Shown piece after piece: positions 17,224-26,295 of a stretch of 64,000 nucleotides of DNA. This DNA is from a virus. The notes beneath the pieces are model-generated. The model was not told the DNA's origin and made no database searches. It saw only the letters and a list, made by a program, of their open reading frames with translations. The stretch's first letter is position 1. Every line of letters starts with the position of its first letter. The DNA lies in IMG/VR virus record IMGVR_UViG_3300009702_000025, positions 1-64,000 of that record. One strand, written 5' to 3'. A program made the translations under genes and the position numbers.

Positions 17224-17643
17224 TTACGCGGCTTTACTGTCTCCAAATACGTTCGGCGGTGCAGGAGCCATGTTCCCATCTCCACTCAATTTCTTTCCAC
17301 CGGGACGTGCACCGTAATTCTTAGGTTCGGGCTGTCCAGATAGGTCACGACTTTCAGCGTCGTCCTCATCGTCATTAGCTTCAGTGGTGTCACCCAAAAG
17401 TGCTGTCATGTTGTCAAGAACTTCGATGTCCATACCTTGCAATTGTTCTTCAGTGAACTTGTTGCCCGGCGCTGACATAATTTTGGCGACTGCATCAGTC
17501 TTAGCTTTATCGGCAAGCGCAAGGGCAGAAGCGAGTTGCTTCCCAATTTCGCTATTAACACCAACACGCTCCAGAAGTTCTTCGGTCGAAGATACTTCCA
17601 AAGCGTCACCGTCAGTGCCGCCGGTGTCTGTTTTTTTGCTCAT
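17224..17643 (-). CDS. Nested in-frame scaffold protein
   Basis: Internal ATG 17643, codon 383 of the protease gene (MSKKTDTGGTDG), is preceded by AAGGACAAGAAT, an AAGGA ribosome binding site 7 bases away. Translation here would give a 139-residue acidic, helical protein corresponding exactly to the scaffold part. This is the lambda C/Nu3 arrangement, in which a separate scaffold is made from the 3' end of the protease gene. The start site is seen; its use is inferred. Confidence 0.6.
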   Translation of the reverse strand: MSKKTDTGGTDGDALEVSSTEELLERVGVNSEIGKQLASALALADKAKTDAVAKIMSAPGNKFTEEQLQGMDIEVLDNMTALLGDTTEANDDEDDAESRDLSGQPEPKNYGARPGGKKLSGDGNMAPAPPNVFGDSKAA

Positions 17644-18789
17644 ATTCTTGTCCTTATTTTCTCCACCATCAGTGGATTTGGATTTCTTGCTGAGTGGAAC
17701 AAGCTCGGTTCGGAAGGCAACTTCTTCAGGATCGCCAGACAACAAGACTGCGTTGTCGCCATCAGCTACATATTCTTCACGATAGAGTTTGTAGCCCTTA
17801 CCCGGAACCCAAGTGTCATAGACGACGTAAGTGTCATTGTACGCAAGAAGATAAGCTTCGGAATTATCTTCTCGAATAGCGTATGAAAGTAGACTGTGAA
17901 TGTCAGTATTGTAGAGACCATCGGAAAAGCAGAAACGGGCTGCGAACTCTCTGTGACGTGAAAGTTCCGCTTCCGTTTCTGCTTCCGCAGCCAGCACAGT
18001 TGCCGGTTCGTCCTGTTCCGCCGAACAAGAACAAGCCCCATCGCACTGACATCCCCCGTCTGATGACTTTACAGTTTTCGGGTCGCCCTGCAATCCCCTG
18101 TTGCTTCTACCTTTTCTCTTCAGTCTACGTTGATTAGACATATAAACTCTCGCTGCTTTCATTTGGCCACGACTTAGAGCAATCGGCTCTGCTTCGAATA
18201 CCGTAAGTCCCGAACTTTCAGTACGGAAAGTACCGCAACCGTCCGCAACAGAGCAAGCGCCGGTCTCGGTAGCTAGAATAGCAAGGTGGTCTGGGATCAC
18301 AATATCCCAAACTCCCTTGTATTGCTTACCTTCGTACTTGCCTTCCTTGCTAGGGTCAGTGTACACAATAGCACCAACAGAAACTTCTATAGTCTCCCCA
18401 GCGTCCAATCTCTCCCACATGTTAGTGATATCATCGCTTTCACTACTGGAAACATGGCCCAAATCGATCCATGCCTCTACAATTAGCTTGCCATCTTGTA
18501 CTTGGCTGTTCATAATGTAGCCAAGCTGGTAGTTCTCAAGTACTTCAGGATCGGACGCCGACAAGAACGAACCGTCTGCTGCTTGAGGATGGTCAACTAC
18601 TACAGGCCGACCGTCCCAAGTTTGTGGCCACTTGCCAAATGCTTCAGCAAGTACCAACTCAGGATGCTCGGAGCTACCGGAGTGACGAACGCCTTCAACA
18701 AGTGCAACAACCGGAACTACCAAATAGTTACGGCCATTTAGCACTCGTGTGTCAACGGTTTCACTAGCTGTGCCTTTGAGTATTCTCAT
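17224..18789 (-). CDS. Prohead maturation protease with C-terminal scaffold domain
   Basis: 521 residues. The N-terminal ~190 residues match DUF2213-type prohead proteases: WPQTWDGRPVVVDHPQAADG (His67), GETIEVSVGAIVYTD (Ser137 candidate) and WDIVIPDHLAILATETGACS (His168). A Cys-rich bridge, CQCDGACSCS, sits near 248-257, followed by an inserted segment of unknown function (about 275-365). From about 383 the sequence is acidic and helical (EVSSTEELLERVGVNSEIGK), typical of scaffold. It would cleave the scaffold and capsid delta regions during head maturation. It lies between portal and decoration genes. Confidence 0.85.
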   Translation of the reverse strand: MRILKGTASETVDTRVLNGRNYLVVPVVALVEGVRHSGSSEHPELVLAEAFGKWPQTWDGRPVVVDHPQAADGSFLSASDPEVLENYQLGYIMNSQVQDGKLIVEAWIDLGHVSSSESDDITNMWERLDAGETIEVSVGAIVYTDPSKEGKYEGKQYKGVWDIVIPDHLAILATETGACSVADGCGTFRTESSGLTVFEAEPIALSRGQMKAARVYMSNQRRLKRKGRSNRGLQGDPKTVKSSDGGCQCDGACSCSAEQDEPATVLAAEAETEAELSRHREFAARFCFSDGLYNTDIHSLLSYAIREDNSEAYLLAYNDTYVVYDTWVPGKGYKLYREEYVADGDNAVLLSGDPEEVAFRTELVPLSKKSKSTDGGENKDKNMSKKTDTGGTDGDALEVSSTEELLERVGVNSEIGKQLASALALADKAKTDAVAKIMSAPGNKFTEEQLQGMDIEVLDNMTALLGDTTEANDDEDDAESRDLSGQPEPKNYGARPGGKKLSGDGNMAPAPPNVFGDSKAA

Positions 18790-18800
18790 GTAGTGGAAAA

Positions 18801-20312
18801 CTACTCACTTTTGGCTTTATCGTCAACTTTATTCTTCCCCTTCTTCTTGTCTTTCCCGTCTTCTTTAGGAGGAAGTGCTTCGGCTTGAGGAGGGGGATCA
18901 CTCGGAACTTCTACTTCAGTGTTCTTCTCACGCTCTTGTGTGGACAATCGAGGCTTCAATCCGCCGCGTGCAAATATTATATCTCGTGCCTCATGTCCAT
19001 CTAGCAAGTCAGGAATTTCCTTCATAGTACGTGCGATGTTAACTGCCGACCGAGCTTGTTGCGCTGATGTCTGTCCGCGCTCCAATGGAGATAGATTGAA
19101 TGGATCAGGCCAATCAATCTCAAAAGCACCATTTGGCACTGCGCCTGCAAATTGCAACTTACTAATAAGAGGACGTAGTACACGGGGCTCAGAATGTAGT
19201 TCCCGTCTTTCTCTCACTCGTGAAGCAAGGTTGGAACGATCTTGTTCTGAAGCTAGCTTACCTTGCTCAGAGCCAATGAAGACCCTTTGGGGAATACCAG
19301 TGGCCGTGGATATAAGAGATACCACGACATTGAATGCACCAGTAGGATCAATATTGTCTGCGCCAAGTTCATTGATGTTAATACCGCGTGTGCGAATGTG
19401 ACGTTGCAGACCATGGGAGTACTTCTCGATCTCATCCACCATTTTCTCACGGTCATCTTCCGTGAACTGCATATCCTTATCAAGATCGAATTGAAGTCCT
19501 TTATAGAAAGCCTGCCAAGCCGCTTCTGCTCCCCCACCAGCAACCTTTATAATGTCATCCAATTCGTTGTAGACACGCTCAATGATTGGGTAGCCTTCAA
19601 CTTCGTCGTCAAGCAAGCCTTCTGCTATGTGCAGTATTCTAGTGTGATGAACATCGATGCCTTTAGCATTCCTAGGACCACCAGAAGTCTTGACCTGTAC
19701 TGTATATATCTCAGGGAGACCAAAGTTCTCATCGGACGGGTCTTCTGTAAATTTCGTGATCTTACAACTGGAATAACCATAGACTTGAACATAGATAAGA
19801 TTGGTCTTGTTTCCTCCCTTTGGTTTAGGTCCGGGTTTACCTCCTACCGGACGTGCCATAGACCGAGTGTCCTTGACATCATCAAATCCAAGCACCATTA
19901 CTGAATACTTACCTAATCCAGCAAGTCGTTCTGCTCGGTTAATGTAGTGGTAAATACCAACCGTTTGAGCAAGACCGTCCTTAATCTTCTTCTTTTTATT
20001 GTCTTTGCCGCCCAGCTCGAACAGCCCATTCAATGCTTCGTCCAGCTTCTCATTGCCTATATAGATAGGAGGTTGAGACCAAACGGCATCTGGATAAGTA
20101 TTGACGATACGCGATACGATACCTTGCCGTTTGTACTTCTGCATAGCAGCTTCAAACGACACTTCATTTGCGTAACCCAACTCCCTATAAAAGTCGCGCT
20201 TTCCACCAAACATAGAGCCGAACCTTTGAGCAAGGTCGAACCGTTTGGCTATTACACCCATCATACGCTGGAAAGGGATTACTTTTCCGGTACTCTCGTC
20301 ACTATCAGCCAC
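18801..20312 (-). CDS. Portal protein (DUF1073 / Phage_portal_3 type)
   Basis: 503 residues. RQGIVSRIVNTYPDAVWSQP near residue 65, HTRILHIAEGLLDDEVEGYP and STATGIPQRVFIGSEQGKLA mark the DUF1073-type portal family. Twelve copies form the DNA entry vertex. A Lys/Asp/Pro-rich C-terminal tail (from about 465) is probably disordered. GTG 20312 with AGAGG upstream is the likely start. It is placed directly after the large terminase gene. Confidence 0.92.
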   Translation of the reverse strand: MADSDESTGKVIPFQRMMGVIAKRFDLAQRFGSMFGGKRDFYRELGYANEVSFEAAMQKYKRQGIVSRIVNTYPDAVWSQPPIYIGNEKLDEALNGLFELGGKDNKKKKIKDGLAQTVGIYHYINRAERLAGLGKYSVMVLGFDDVKDTRSMARPVGGKPGPKPKGGNKTNLIYVQVYGYSSCKITKFTEDPSDENFGLPEIYTVQVKTSGGPRNAKGIDVHHTRILHIAEGLLDDEVEGYPIIERVYNELDDIIKVAGGGAEAAWQAFYKGLQFDLDKDMQFTEDDREKMVDEIEKYSHGLQRHIRTRGININELGADNIDPTGAFNVVVSLISTATGIPQRVFIGSEQGKLASEQDRSNLASRVRERRELHSEPRVLRPLISKLQFAGAVPNGAFEIDWPDPFNLSPLERGQTSAQQARSAVNIARTMKEIPDLLDGHEARDIIFARGGLKPRLSTQEREKNTEVEVPSDPPPQAEALPPKEDGKDKKKGKNKVDDKAKSE

Positions 20313-20327
20313 TATAGAATAACCTCT

Positions 20328-21830
20328 TTACCAGACACATCCGCTTACTAGCGCTTCTTTATTCTTGTTAACTTTATTAGCTATGAAAGACTCTTCTTCA
20401 TTGTAGTAGCCGCCAGTACCGTTAGTAGCAGTCCACCACACAGGAGAAGTTACCAAGTTGGCGTATAAGTGGTTGTAAGCAATACCAACGGCGACAACTT
20501 GGTCATCATGTCCACTCGTGGCTGGCGGGTACTCATCAAATTCCTGTCTAAAAGGTTCTACCCAAGGACCTTCCTGTGCAACAATACGCTGATACTCTAC
20601 AGCAGCAATGACAGGTTGTACACGGGCAACTTGCTTCTTGCCACCTACCGGAACAGGGATAACGTTAAATTCAGGCAAGACATTGCGCATATAGTGTTCG
20701 ATCAATGCTTTACCTTGCGAGCCCGGTTCTTGCTCTATCAAGATATCCACCGTGGTCCCATCGAACTCAGCAGTGCGACGTATCTCTTCTTCGATCTTCA
20801 GGGGAGAAATCTGTTTACGCCTGACATCAAGTATGTAGCCACGTGAGCTATCTACTTCCTTTCCAAGCAGGGCACCAACGGTAAAGTCGCCGCCACCTTC
20901 AGTCGCAGCCATATCCCATGCACGAGCTTTTTTAAGAGAAGTAAAGTGGTTGTGTCCAAGTGGCTCTACCACTCTCAGCCACTCACCATTCGTCAGTGCT
21001 GAGATATCATCAATCGGACGTTGCTGATACAGACTTTCCCAAAGGAACGTGCCGGTACGAGCCTGCTTAATTTCATTCAAGCGTTCCAGTGGATAACGCT
21101 CAGGGAATAGAGCGTCACCTTTCTTACGTCCAAGAATATCGTCTTCTAACGCTATAGCGGGAAATTCAATGTACTCCCACTTTTCACGGAACGATGAAGA
21201 AAGGATTCTACCAATGATGTCACGAGTTGCCCAGCGTGTCGCAACAATGATGACTGTAGCGCCCGGTTCCAAACGAGTATCAAGGTTAGCAAGGAAGTTA
21301 AGCCACAACTTCTCAAGGTGTGCAGGAGACATAGCCTCCTCAATGCCCTTGATGTAGTCATCCACAATTAACAAGTGTGCGCCCTTACCAGTCGCACCGG
21401 AGTTGATACCAAGGAAGTAGACTTCTGACCCTGCAACGGTCATGAAGTGATCTACTCGTTTAACATCCTTACGTACTTTTACGCTAAACAAGTCTTCACG
21501 GTTGAGCATAGTATCACGGGCTGCTCTACCAAACTTCTCTGCTTGATCCGAGTTGTAAGAGGTTAGGATAACGTCTGATCCGGGGAACTTCTCTAAGAAC
21601 CATGGAATAGTAGTTTCCGAGATCAACCGGGATTTACCCGTACGGGGAGGCATACTTAAAATAAGGCGACCATTACCTTTAAGAATAGCGTGTGCAATAC
21701 GATGTGATGCATACACAAGGTGCTTACCGGGTATCCACCTGTTAGTGCCTGTTGGCCACAGGTTCATAGCTAGAGTAGCAGGTGTCAGGAATGGATCACC
21801 TATGAGAGATTGTAATTCGTTGGCTTGCAT
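20328..21830 (-). CDS. Terminase large subunit
   Basis: Packaging ATPase-nuclease. Walker A RLILSMPPRTGKSR, Walker B HLLIVDDYIKG, a coupling-type IIVATRWATRD segment, and nuclease motifs AWDMAATEGGGDFTVGALLG and SGHDDQVVAVGIAYN. The frame is open to GTG 21869, but a -10 element for this strand lies at 21875-21870, so a transcript would start near 21863. I therefore favour ATG 21830 (MQANELQSLIGDPF), giving 500 residues; GTG 21869 would give 513. It heads the late operon. No small terminase gene lies upstream. Confidence 0.95.
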   Translation of the reverse strand: MQANELQSLIGDPFLTPATLAMNLWPTGTNRWIPGKHLVYASHRIAHAILKGNGRLILSMPPRTGKSRLISETTIPWFLEKFPGSDVILTSYNSDQAEKFGRAARDTMLNREDLFSVKVRKDVKRVDHFMTVAGSEVYFLGINSGATGKGAHLLIVDDYIKGIEEAMSPAHLEKLWLNFLANLDTRLEPGATVIIVATRWATRDIIGRILSSSFREKWEYIEFPAIALEDDILGRKKGDALFPERYPLERLNEIKQARTGTFLWESLYQQRPIDDISALTNGEWLRVVEPLGHNHFTSLKKARAWDMAATEGGGDFTVGALLGKEVDSSRGYILDVRRKQISPLKIEEEIRRTAEFDGTTVDILIEQEPGSQGKALIEHYMRNVLPEFNVIPVPVGGKKQVARVQPVIAAVEYQRIVAQEGPWVEPFRQEFDEYPPATSGHDDQVVAVGIAYNHLYANLVTSPVWWTATNGTGGYYNEEESFIANKVNKNKEALVSGCVW

Positions 21831-21846
21831 CTTAACAAAACTATTG

Positions 21847-21898
21847 TTGACACTTAACTTCAACGACACTATATACAGACTGAACGTGGAAGCAACAA
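21847..21898. promoter_or_regulatory. Symmetric bidirectional sigma70-type promoter
   Basis: Plus strand: TTGACA (21847-21852), 17-base spacer, TATATA (21870-21875). Minus strand: TTGTTG (21898-21893), 17-base spacer, and the same TATATA read from the other side. One self-complementary -10 hexamer thus serves two perfectly spaced -35 boxes, driving the late operon leftwards and a short transcript rightwards. Hexamers and spacings are seen directly; activity is inferred. Confidence 0.7.
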
Positions 21899-22056
21899 CT
21901 TACCACCACAAAAGCCGCCTTTGCTCTACGGCCTGCTACCCGCAACGGCCTAGATCGCAAAGCAGATGTTGCCTCACGAACCAGCCGTCAGACGCCCTCT
22001 GATACGGCACATTGAGAGACCCGGTAGGAAGCCGCAGCCCACCGGGTCTTTCTTTT
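21882..22056 (+). ncRNA. Candidate short non-coding RNA between promoter and terminator
   Basis: The plus-strand promoter at 21847 would start RNA near 21882, and a strong intrinsic terminator ends at 22056, giving about 175 nt with no convincing reading frame. It could be a small regulatory RNA, a packaging-related RNA, or an attenuated leader of the ribonucleotide reductase transcript. No tRNA features were found. The call rests only on the promoter and terminator pair. Confidence 0.3.
22017..22056 (+). terminator. Rho-independent terminator
   Basis: AGACCCGGT (22017-22025) pairs with ACCGGGTCT (22041-22049), a 9-bp perfect stem with a 15-base loop, followed by TTCTTTT. It lies about 140 bases past the predicted plus-strand transcription start. 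Confidence 0.75.
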
Positions 22057-22096
22057 GGCTGGACATATTCCCCATTCCCCGCTATAGGCCACATCA

Positions 22097-22283
22097 CCAC
22101 ACCCGATGCATACGCGAGCCTCCAAGGCAAACGCGTGTGGACGTTAACCTTCAACCCCAAGCGCACATACAGAGCGTTTGGCTACCGTGCCCGGTTAAAA
22201 TGGCCCTGCTCTTCGAAAAATAGCCTTTTTCGGAGCGTATAAGTACGTCTACCCCACACCCGATGCACCACGTCCTCCAAGGC
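22097..22283. repeat. Two-part direct repeat beside the terminase gene
   Basis: CCACACCCGATGCA occurs at 22097-22110 and 22254-22267, each followed 6-8 bases later by CCTCCAAGGC (22119-22128 and 22274-22283). The copies are 157 bases apart. The region, next to the large terminase, has no convincing gene; packaging (cos/pac) recognition or regulator binding is possible. Only the repeat is seen. Confidence 0.55.
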
Positions 22284-22320
22284 CGAGTAGGGCGGTAGCG
22301 AACCCAATACTATGTGAGCC

Positions 22321-22533
22321 ATGTCGGAATTACATTGGGGAGAACCAGAACATCCCAGCAAAATAGCCTTCTTAATAGACGGTTATCACTACAAGTGTAC
22401 TGACGATACTGAATATCGGTTCATCCGTTATCCTGAGCCTCAATGGCAAGAACGGAGAATAAGGGCAATGTACGGTTTCTCTATATTTCATCGCTTTTCT
22501 GGGTACATGAAACTAGGTAAAGTTGAAAAGTAA
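22321..22533 (+). CDS. Small protein of unknown function
   Basis: 70 residues beginning MSELHWGEPEHPSKIAFLID, with many aromatic and charged residues and no recognised domain. It is the first plus-strand frame right of the divergent region, with no clear ribosome binding site. Codon pattern and amino-acid composition look protein-like, but this could still be a chance frame. Confidence 0.5.
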   Translation: MSELHWGEPEHPSKIAFLIDGYHYKCTDDTEYRFIRYPEPQWQERRIRAMYGFSIFHRFSGYMKLGKVEK

Positions 22534-22560
22534 TTCGTCATTTTGAATTATGACTAAATG

Positions 22561-22592
22561 TTGACACTCTGGTTTAACTCTGCCACTATATA
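22561..22592 (+). promoter_or_regulatory. Possible promoter of the ribonucleotide reductase gene
   Basis: A perfect TTGACA at 22561-22566 is followed by TGCCACTATATA (22581-22592). The TATATA lies 20 bases from the -35 box, longer than ideal, so strength is uncertain. The same 12-mer recurs at 31978-31989 and, in part, at 21867-21875, suggesting a shared upstream element. The RNR start codon is 90 bases downstream. Confidence 0.45.
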
Positions 22593-22681
22593 TGCTTCTG
22601 CGGACTGCGGCAAAGTCCATAAGAAAAATGACAGAAACTGAACATCCTGCTCACTAGTAATGGGCGGGAACAACTATTCCT

Positions 22682-25600
22682 ATGGGTGTAGGCATGAAAG
22701 TAGACCGTCTATTCACGATGAACTTAGATGGATCAAAAGGACAAAGCCACGATCCGTTCTCCTTATTCAGATGGAAAGAAGTAGCCGTCCTAATCAAGGA
22801 TGCACAAGGGAACATACTCTGTGATATACCAAATCTCGAAGTACCAGAACATTGGTCGCAACAAGCGGCAGAAATACTTGGACACAAATATCTCCGCAAG
22901 TCAGGCGTTCACTCTGGTTACGAGAAAAAAGATGAGCCCCATGTTCCAAAGTGGCTCCAACGGGTAAAACCCGGTACTGCTACTGAAGAATTACCGGGTA
23001 GCGAAACATCCTTCCGACAAGTTGCTCACCGCATTGCAAGCCATTGGACTTACGCAGGCTGGAACCGTGGATACTTCGGTCCAACAACTACTCTTCAAGA
23101 TGGTGTAGCCGGACAGGAACCTGAAGATTTCGAAACGAGGACAATTATTACTCCTGCTTCGGAAGAAAATGCGAGAGCTTTCTATGACGAGATCGTCTAT
23201 ATGCTCTGCGCACAAATGGTAGCTCCGAACTCTCCACAGTTCTTCAATACTGGCTTGTGGTGGGCATACGGTACTCGTGGCGAAACGATCAACTGGATCG
23301 CAAACCTCAACCAAGACGTAGACAAGTCTGATTTGCGTGTTCCGTCCGAACAGCTTGGTATAGACAATGCCTACGAATACCCACAAACGTCAGCCTGTTT
23401 TATCTCCTCCATCGAAGATACTCTGATCGGCAAGAACGGCATTATGGATGCCTTAACTCGCGAAGCTACGATCTTCAAGTACGGCAGTGGTAGCGGGATC
23501 AACTACTCCACGCTACGCGCCAAGGGTGCAAGCCTCTCTAGTGGGGGTAAGTCTTCTGGCATGATGTCCTTCCTCAAAGTGTTCGATGCGAACGCTGGTG
23601 CAATAAAGAGTGGTGGTACTACTAGACGTGCTGCCCGTATGGTAACTGTAAATGCGGATCATCCAGAAGCACTAGACTTCGTGAAGTGGAAACACCGAGA
23701 AGAACTCAAAGTCGCTGCTATGGAGATAGGTGCTTCCTTTATGGAAGAAGGAGCTGTTGACGCAGGAGAACATGATGATGCTGACTTACTTTCTACATTG
23801 AATGGTGACTATGAAAGCGAAGCCTACGAAACGGTAAGTGGTCAGAACTCCAACAACTCCCTCCGTGTGACTGACGAGTATATGGAAACTCTTTCCGAAG
23901 ACTTAGAAGACGACAAGTTTCATATGTCTTCTACTCCTAGTGGAGTACCAATGGAGCCTTCTGAAGATATCATTAGTGAGCACAATCTTGTAGAAAGGAA
24001 CCAAGAACTCTGGGATGCACTTACTAAGTGTGCTTGGAGTTGTGGTGATCCGGGTATTCAGTTCCACGATACTGCCAATAAGTGGCATACGGTCCCAAAA
24101 GTAGATGCTATAAATGCTTCTAATCCATGTTCAGAGTTCATGTTTTTGGATAATTCGGCGTGTAATTTAGCGTCTATTAACCTAATTGCCTTCTACAAAG
24201 AGGGTAGTTCGCAGTTCGATGCCATGGGTTTCATGCATGTTGTGGACCTATTCATACGAGTTCTGGACATAACAGTAGGTATGTCGAGCTATCCAGACCG
24301 AGTTGTAGCCGAGAACTCTGTTAAATACCGTCCATTGGGCCTTGGTTACGCCAATCTAGGCGGACTTCTCATGGCAATGGGCGTTCCGTATGGTTCAAAA
24401 GAGGGATTACGGGTCGCAGCAGCGGTCACAAGCCTTATGCAAGCCCAATCCTTCCATACTTCGGCTGAGATGGCTCGTAAGATCGGACCTTTCCACGACT
24501 ATTCCACTCATCACGATGATGTAAAGCGAGTTATAGCACTACATAGAGACGGATGCGATCATCTTGAGTACGCCGATATTGTTGACCCTGTGGATAATGA
24601 CCCTATTGGTCGTGTGCTTGAAGAACAAGAAGTATTGTGGAACACACTTGATATATCGGATGGTATACGTAATGCCCAACTTACCTTGTTAGCCCCGACT
24701 GGTACTATCTCATTTATTATGGACTGTGCTACCACCGGGATTGAACCTGAGTTCTCTCTTATCAAAATGAAGAAACTGGCTGGTGGTGGGACCATGAAGA
24801 TGGTCAACCCAATGATAGCTCGCGGTCTTGATGCTTTGGGCTACGATCAATCAGAGATCAATAGCATTCTTGAGTTCATCGAAGAACACGGTGTAGTTCC
24901 TGTTGAAGACTTAGAGCACCCGTCTCATGCCGAAGTATTCGATTGTGCCAATGACATTCCATGGCAACAGCACATAGCCATGATGGCATATGTTCAACCG
25001 TTCCTCTCTGGTGCTATCTCCAAGACAGTGAATATGCCTGCTAATGCGACCAGAAAGGATGTCGCACAGTCTTACGTCATGGCATGGAAGCTCGGTCTGA
25101 AGGCACTGGCGATCTATCGAGATGGCTGCAAAGACTCTCAGCCCCTCACGGCCTTGAAGAAAGACAAGGACACGACCGGGAGCGGTACAGGCGGTAATGG
25201 CTCAGATGAGAACCGCGAGAATACGGGCACGCCACACGATCAGGAGCGTATCCCCGAGCCTGTTATGGAAGCTCCGGCTCCACAGCCCATGCCTAATCCG
25301 GAACCGGAACGTCAGCCTGAGCCGGAACCTGTTGCGGTTCCAGCGGTTGATCCAGCGGTGTCTGAACACATCGATCCAGTGACCGGAAAGTTCGAACCTC
25401 CAAAGGATGAGAACGGGAAGAGGAGTGGACTTCGAAAAACTGGCTACATCCGGTGTGATGCAGAAGGTAATCCTTTGAAAGCAGGAAGCCGTTACAAGCT
25501 ACCTGCTAGACGTGCTGGCTTCACTCAGAAGGTCAGGGTCGGCGGCTACAACATGTACTTGCGGACTGGCGAGTACGAAGACGGTTCCGTCGGGGAAGTC

Positions 25601-26203
25601 TTCATCACCATTGGTAAAGAAGGTTCCATGATGAAGCACGTCGTTGACGCCCTCGCTATCGCGATGTCTCTCGGCTTGCAATACGGTGTTCCATTGGATG
25701 AGTACGTTGAAGCCTTCGTAGATAGCAGATCGGAACCCAGTGGCTTTGTGTCGGGAAGTGAGAATGTACGTATGTGCTCCTCGCTTCTTGACTACATCGT
25801 CAAGGAACTCGACGCGACTTATGGACATGGACAATTCCTTTCTAAGAAGGACGGGGTTGAACCAACTGTTTATGTCGATCACGCTGGTCCCGGTGGAGAT
25901 ACTACTGTCTATCATACCGTGAGCCCAAGTGCACGCCTTGAGCTTCCTAAGAAGGCCAATGAAAGTAAGTTGCCCGTACTTAACCCATCCAAGACGAATA
26001 ATGCAAATGGTTCTGATGGTACGCACATAACAAGTACTGGACTTGTTGCTAATGTACGACACATGACTGCTAATGGGAAAGGGCATGTTACGAAAATTGC
26101 TTATAGCGGAAGTCCGTGTCCGTCGTGCTTTGATTTCACACTACGGCGCAACGGAAGTTGTTTCGTATGTGATAACTGCGGATCAACAACTGGATGTAGT
26201 TGA
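22682..26203 (+). CDS. nrdJ: Adenosylcobalamin-dependent (class II) ribonucleotide reductase
   Basis: 1173 residues; reduces ribonucleotides to deoxyribonucleotides using vitamin B12 coenzyme, supplying phage DNA precursors without a separate radical subunit. Seen: GSGSGINYSTLRAKGASLSS, the cysteine motif NPCSEF at 481-486 with SACNLASINL, the LAPTGTISFIMD loop at about 670, and C-terminal GEVFITIGKEGSMMKHVVDA. A Pro/Glu-rich linker (about 850-890) separates the catalytic core from the C-terminal part. The last 28 residues hold CPSC, CFVC, CDNCG and the terminal GCS, a zinc-ribbon/redox tail. It stands alone between a promoter and a terminator. Confidence 0.95.
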   Translation: MGVGMKVDRLFTMNLDGSKGQSHDPFSLFRWKEVAVLIKDAQGNILCDIPNLEVPEHWSQQAAEILGHKYLRKSGVHSGYEKKDEPHVPKWLQRVKPGTATEELPGSETSFRQVAHRIASHWTYAGWNRGYFGPTTTLQDGVAGQEPEDFETRTIITPASEENARAFYDEIVYMLCAQMVAPNSPQFFNTGLWWAYGTRGETINWIANLNQDVDKSDLRVPSEQLGIDNAYEYPQTSACFISSIEDTLIGKNGIMDALTREATIFKYGSGSGINYSTLRAKGASLSSGGKSSGMMSFLKVFDANAGAIKSGGTTRRAARMVTVNADHPEALDFVKWKHREELKVAAMEIGASFMEEGAVDAGEHDDADLLSTLNGDYESEAYETVSGQNSNNSLRVTDEYMETLSEDLEDDKFHMSSTPSGVPMEPSEDIISEHNLVERNQELWDALTKCAWSCGDPGIQFHDTANKWHTVPKVDAINASNPCSEFMFLDNSACNLASINLIAFYKEGSSQFDAMGFMHVVDLFIRVLDITVGMSSYPDRVVAENSVKYRPLGLGYANLGGLLMAMGVPYGSKEGLRVAAAVTSLMQAQSFHTSAEMARKIGPFHDYSTHHDDVKRVIALHRDGCDHLEYADIVDPVDNDPIGRVLEEQEVLWNTLDISDGIRNAQLTLLAPTGTISFIMDCATTGIEPEFSLIKMKKLAGGGTMKMVNPMIARGLDALGYDQSEINSILEFIEEHGVVPVEDLEHPSHAEVFDCANDIPWQQHIAMMAYVQPFLSGAISKTVNMPANATRKDVAQSYVMAWKLGLKALAIYRDGCKDSQPLTALKKDKDTTGSGTGGNGSDENRENTGTPHDQERIPEPVMEAPAPQPMPNPEPERQPEPEPVAVPAVDPAVSEHIDPVTGKFEPPKDENGKRSGLRKTGYIRCDAEGNPLKAGSRYKLPARRAGFTQKVRVGGYNMYLRTGEYEDGSVGEVFITIGKEGSMMKHVVDALAIAMSLGLQYGVPLDEYVEAFVDSRSEPSGFVSGSENVRMCSSLLDYIVKELDATYGHGQFLSKKDGVEPTVYVDHAGPGGDTTVYHTVSPSARLELPKKANESKLPVLNPSKTNNANGSDGTHITSTGLVANVRHMTANGKGHVTKIAYSGSPCPSCFDFTLRRNGSCFVCDNCGSTTGCS

Positions 26204-26241
26204 GAGGATTACTAAACTTCTTTAGTGAAGGTGGTAAACTG

Positions 26242-26282
26242 GGACCTGATACACTTAGGTGTTGATGGTCCTTTTTTTTTTT
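26242..26282 (+). terminator. Rho-independent terminator after the RNR gene
   Basis: GGACC (26242-26246) pairs with GGTCC (26267-26271), with a further ACAC/GTGT pairing inside the loop, followed by a run of eleven T. It ends the RNR transcript and separates it from the convergent minus-strand genes. Confidence 0.85.
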
Positions 26283-26295
26283 CTAGCTATCACGC

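Noticed and set aside
21936-22242. Several overlapping frames on both strands between terminase and RNR.
   Set aside because: They overlap one another, have no ribosome binding sites, and cross a strong terminator.
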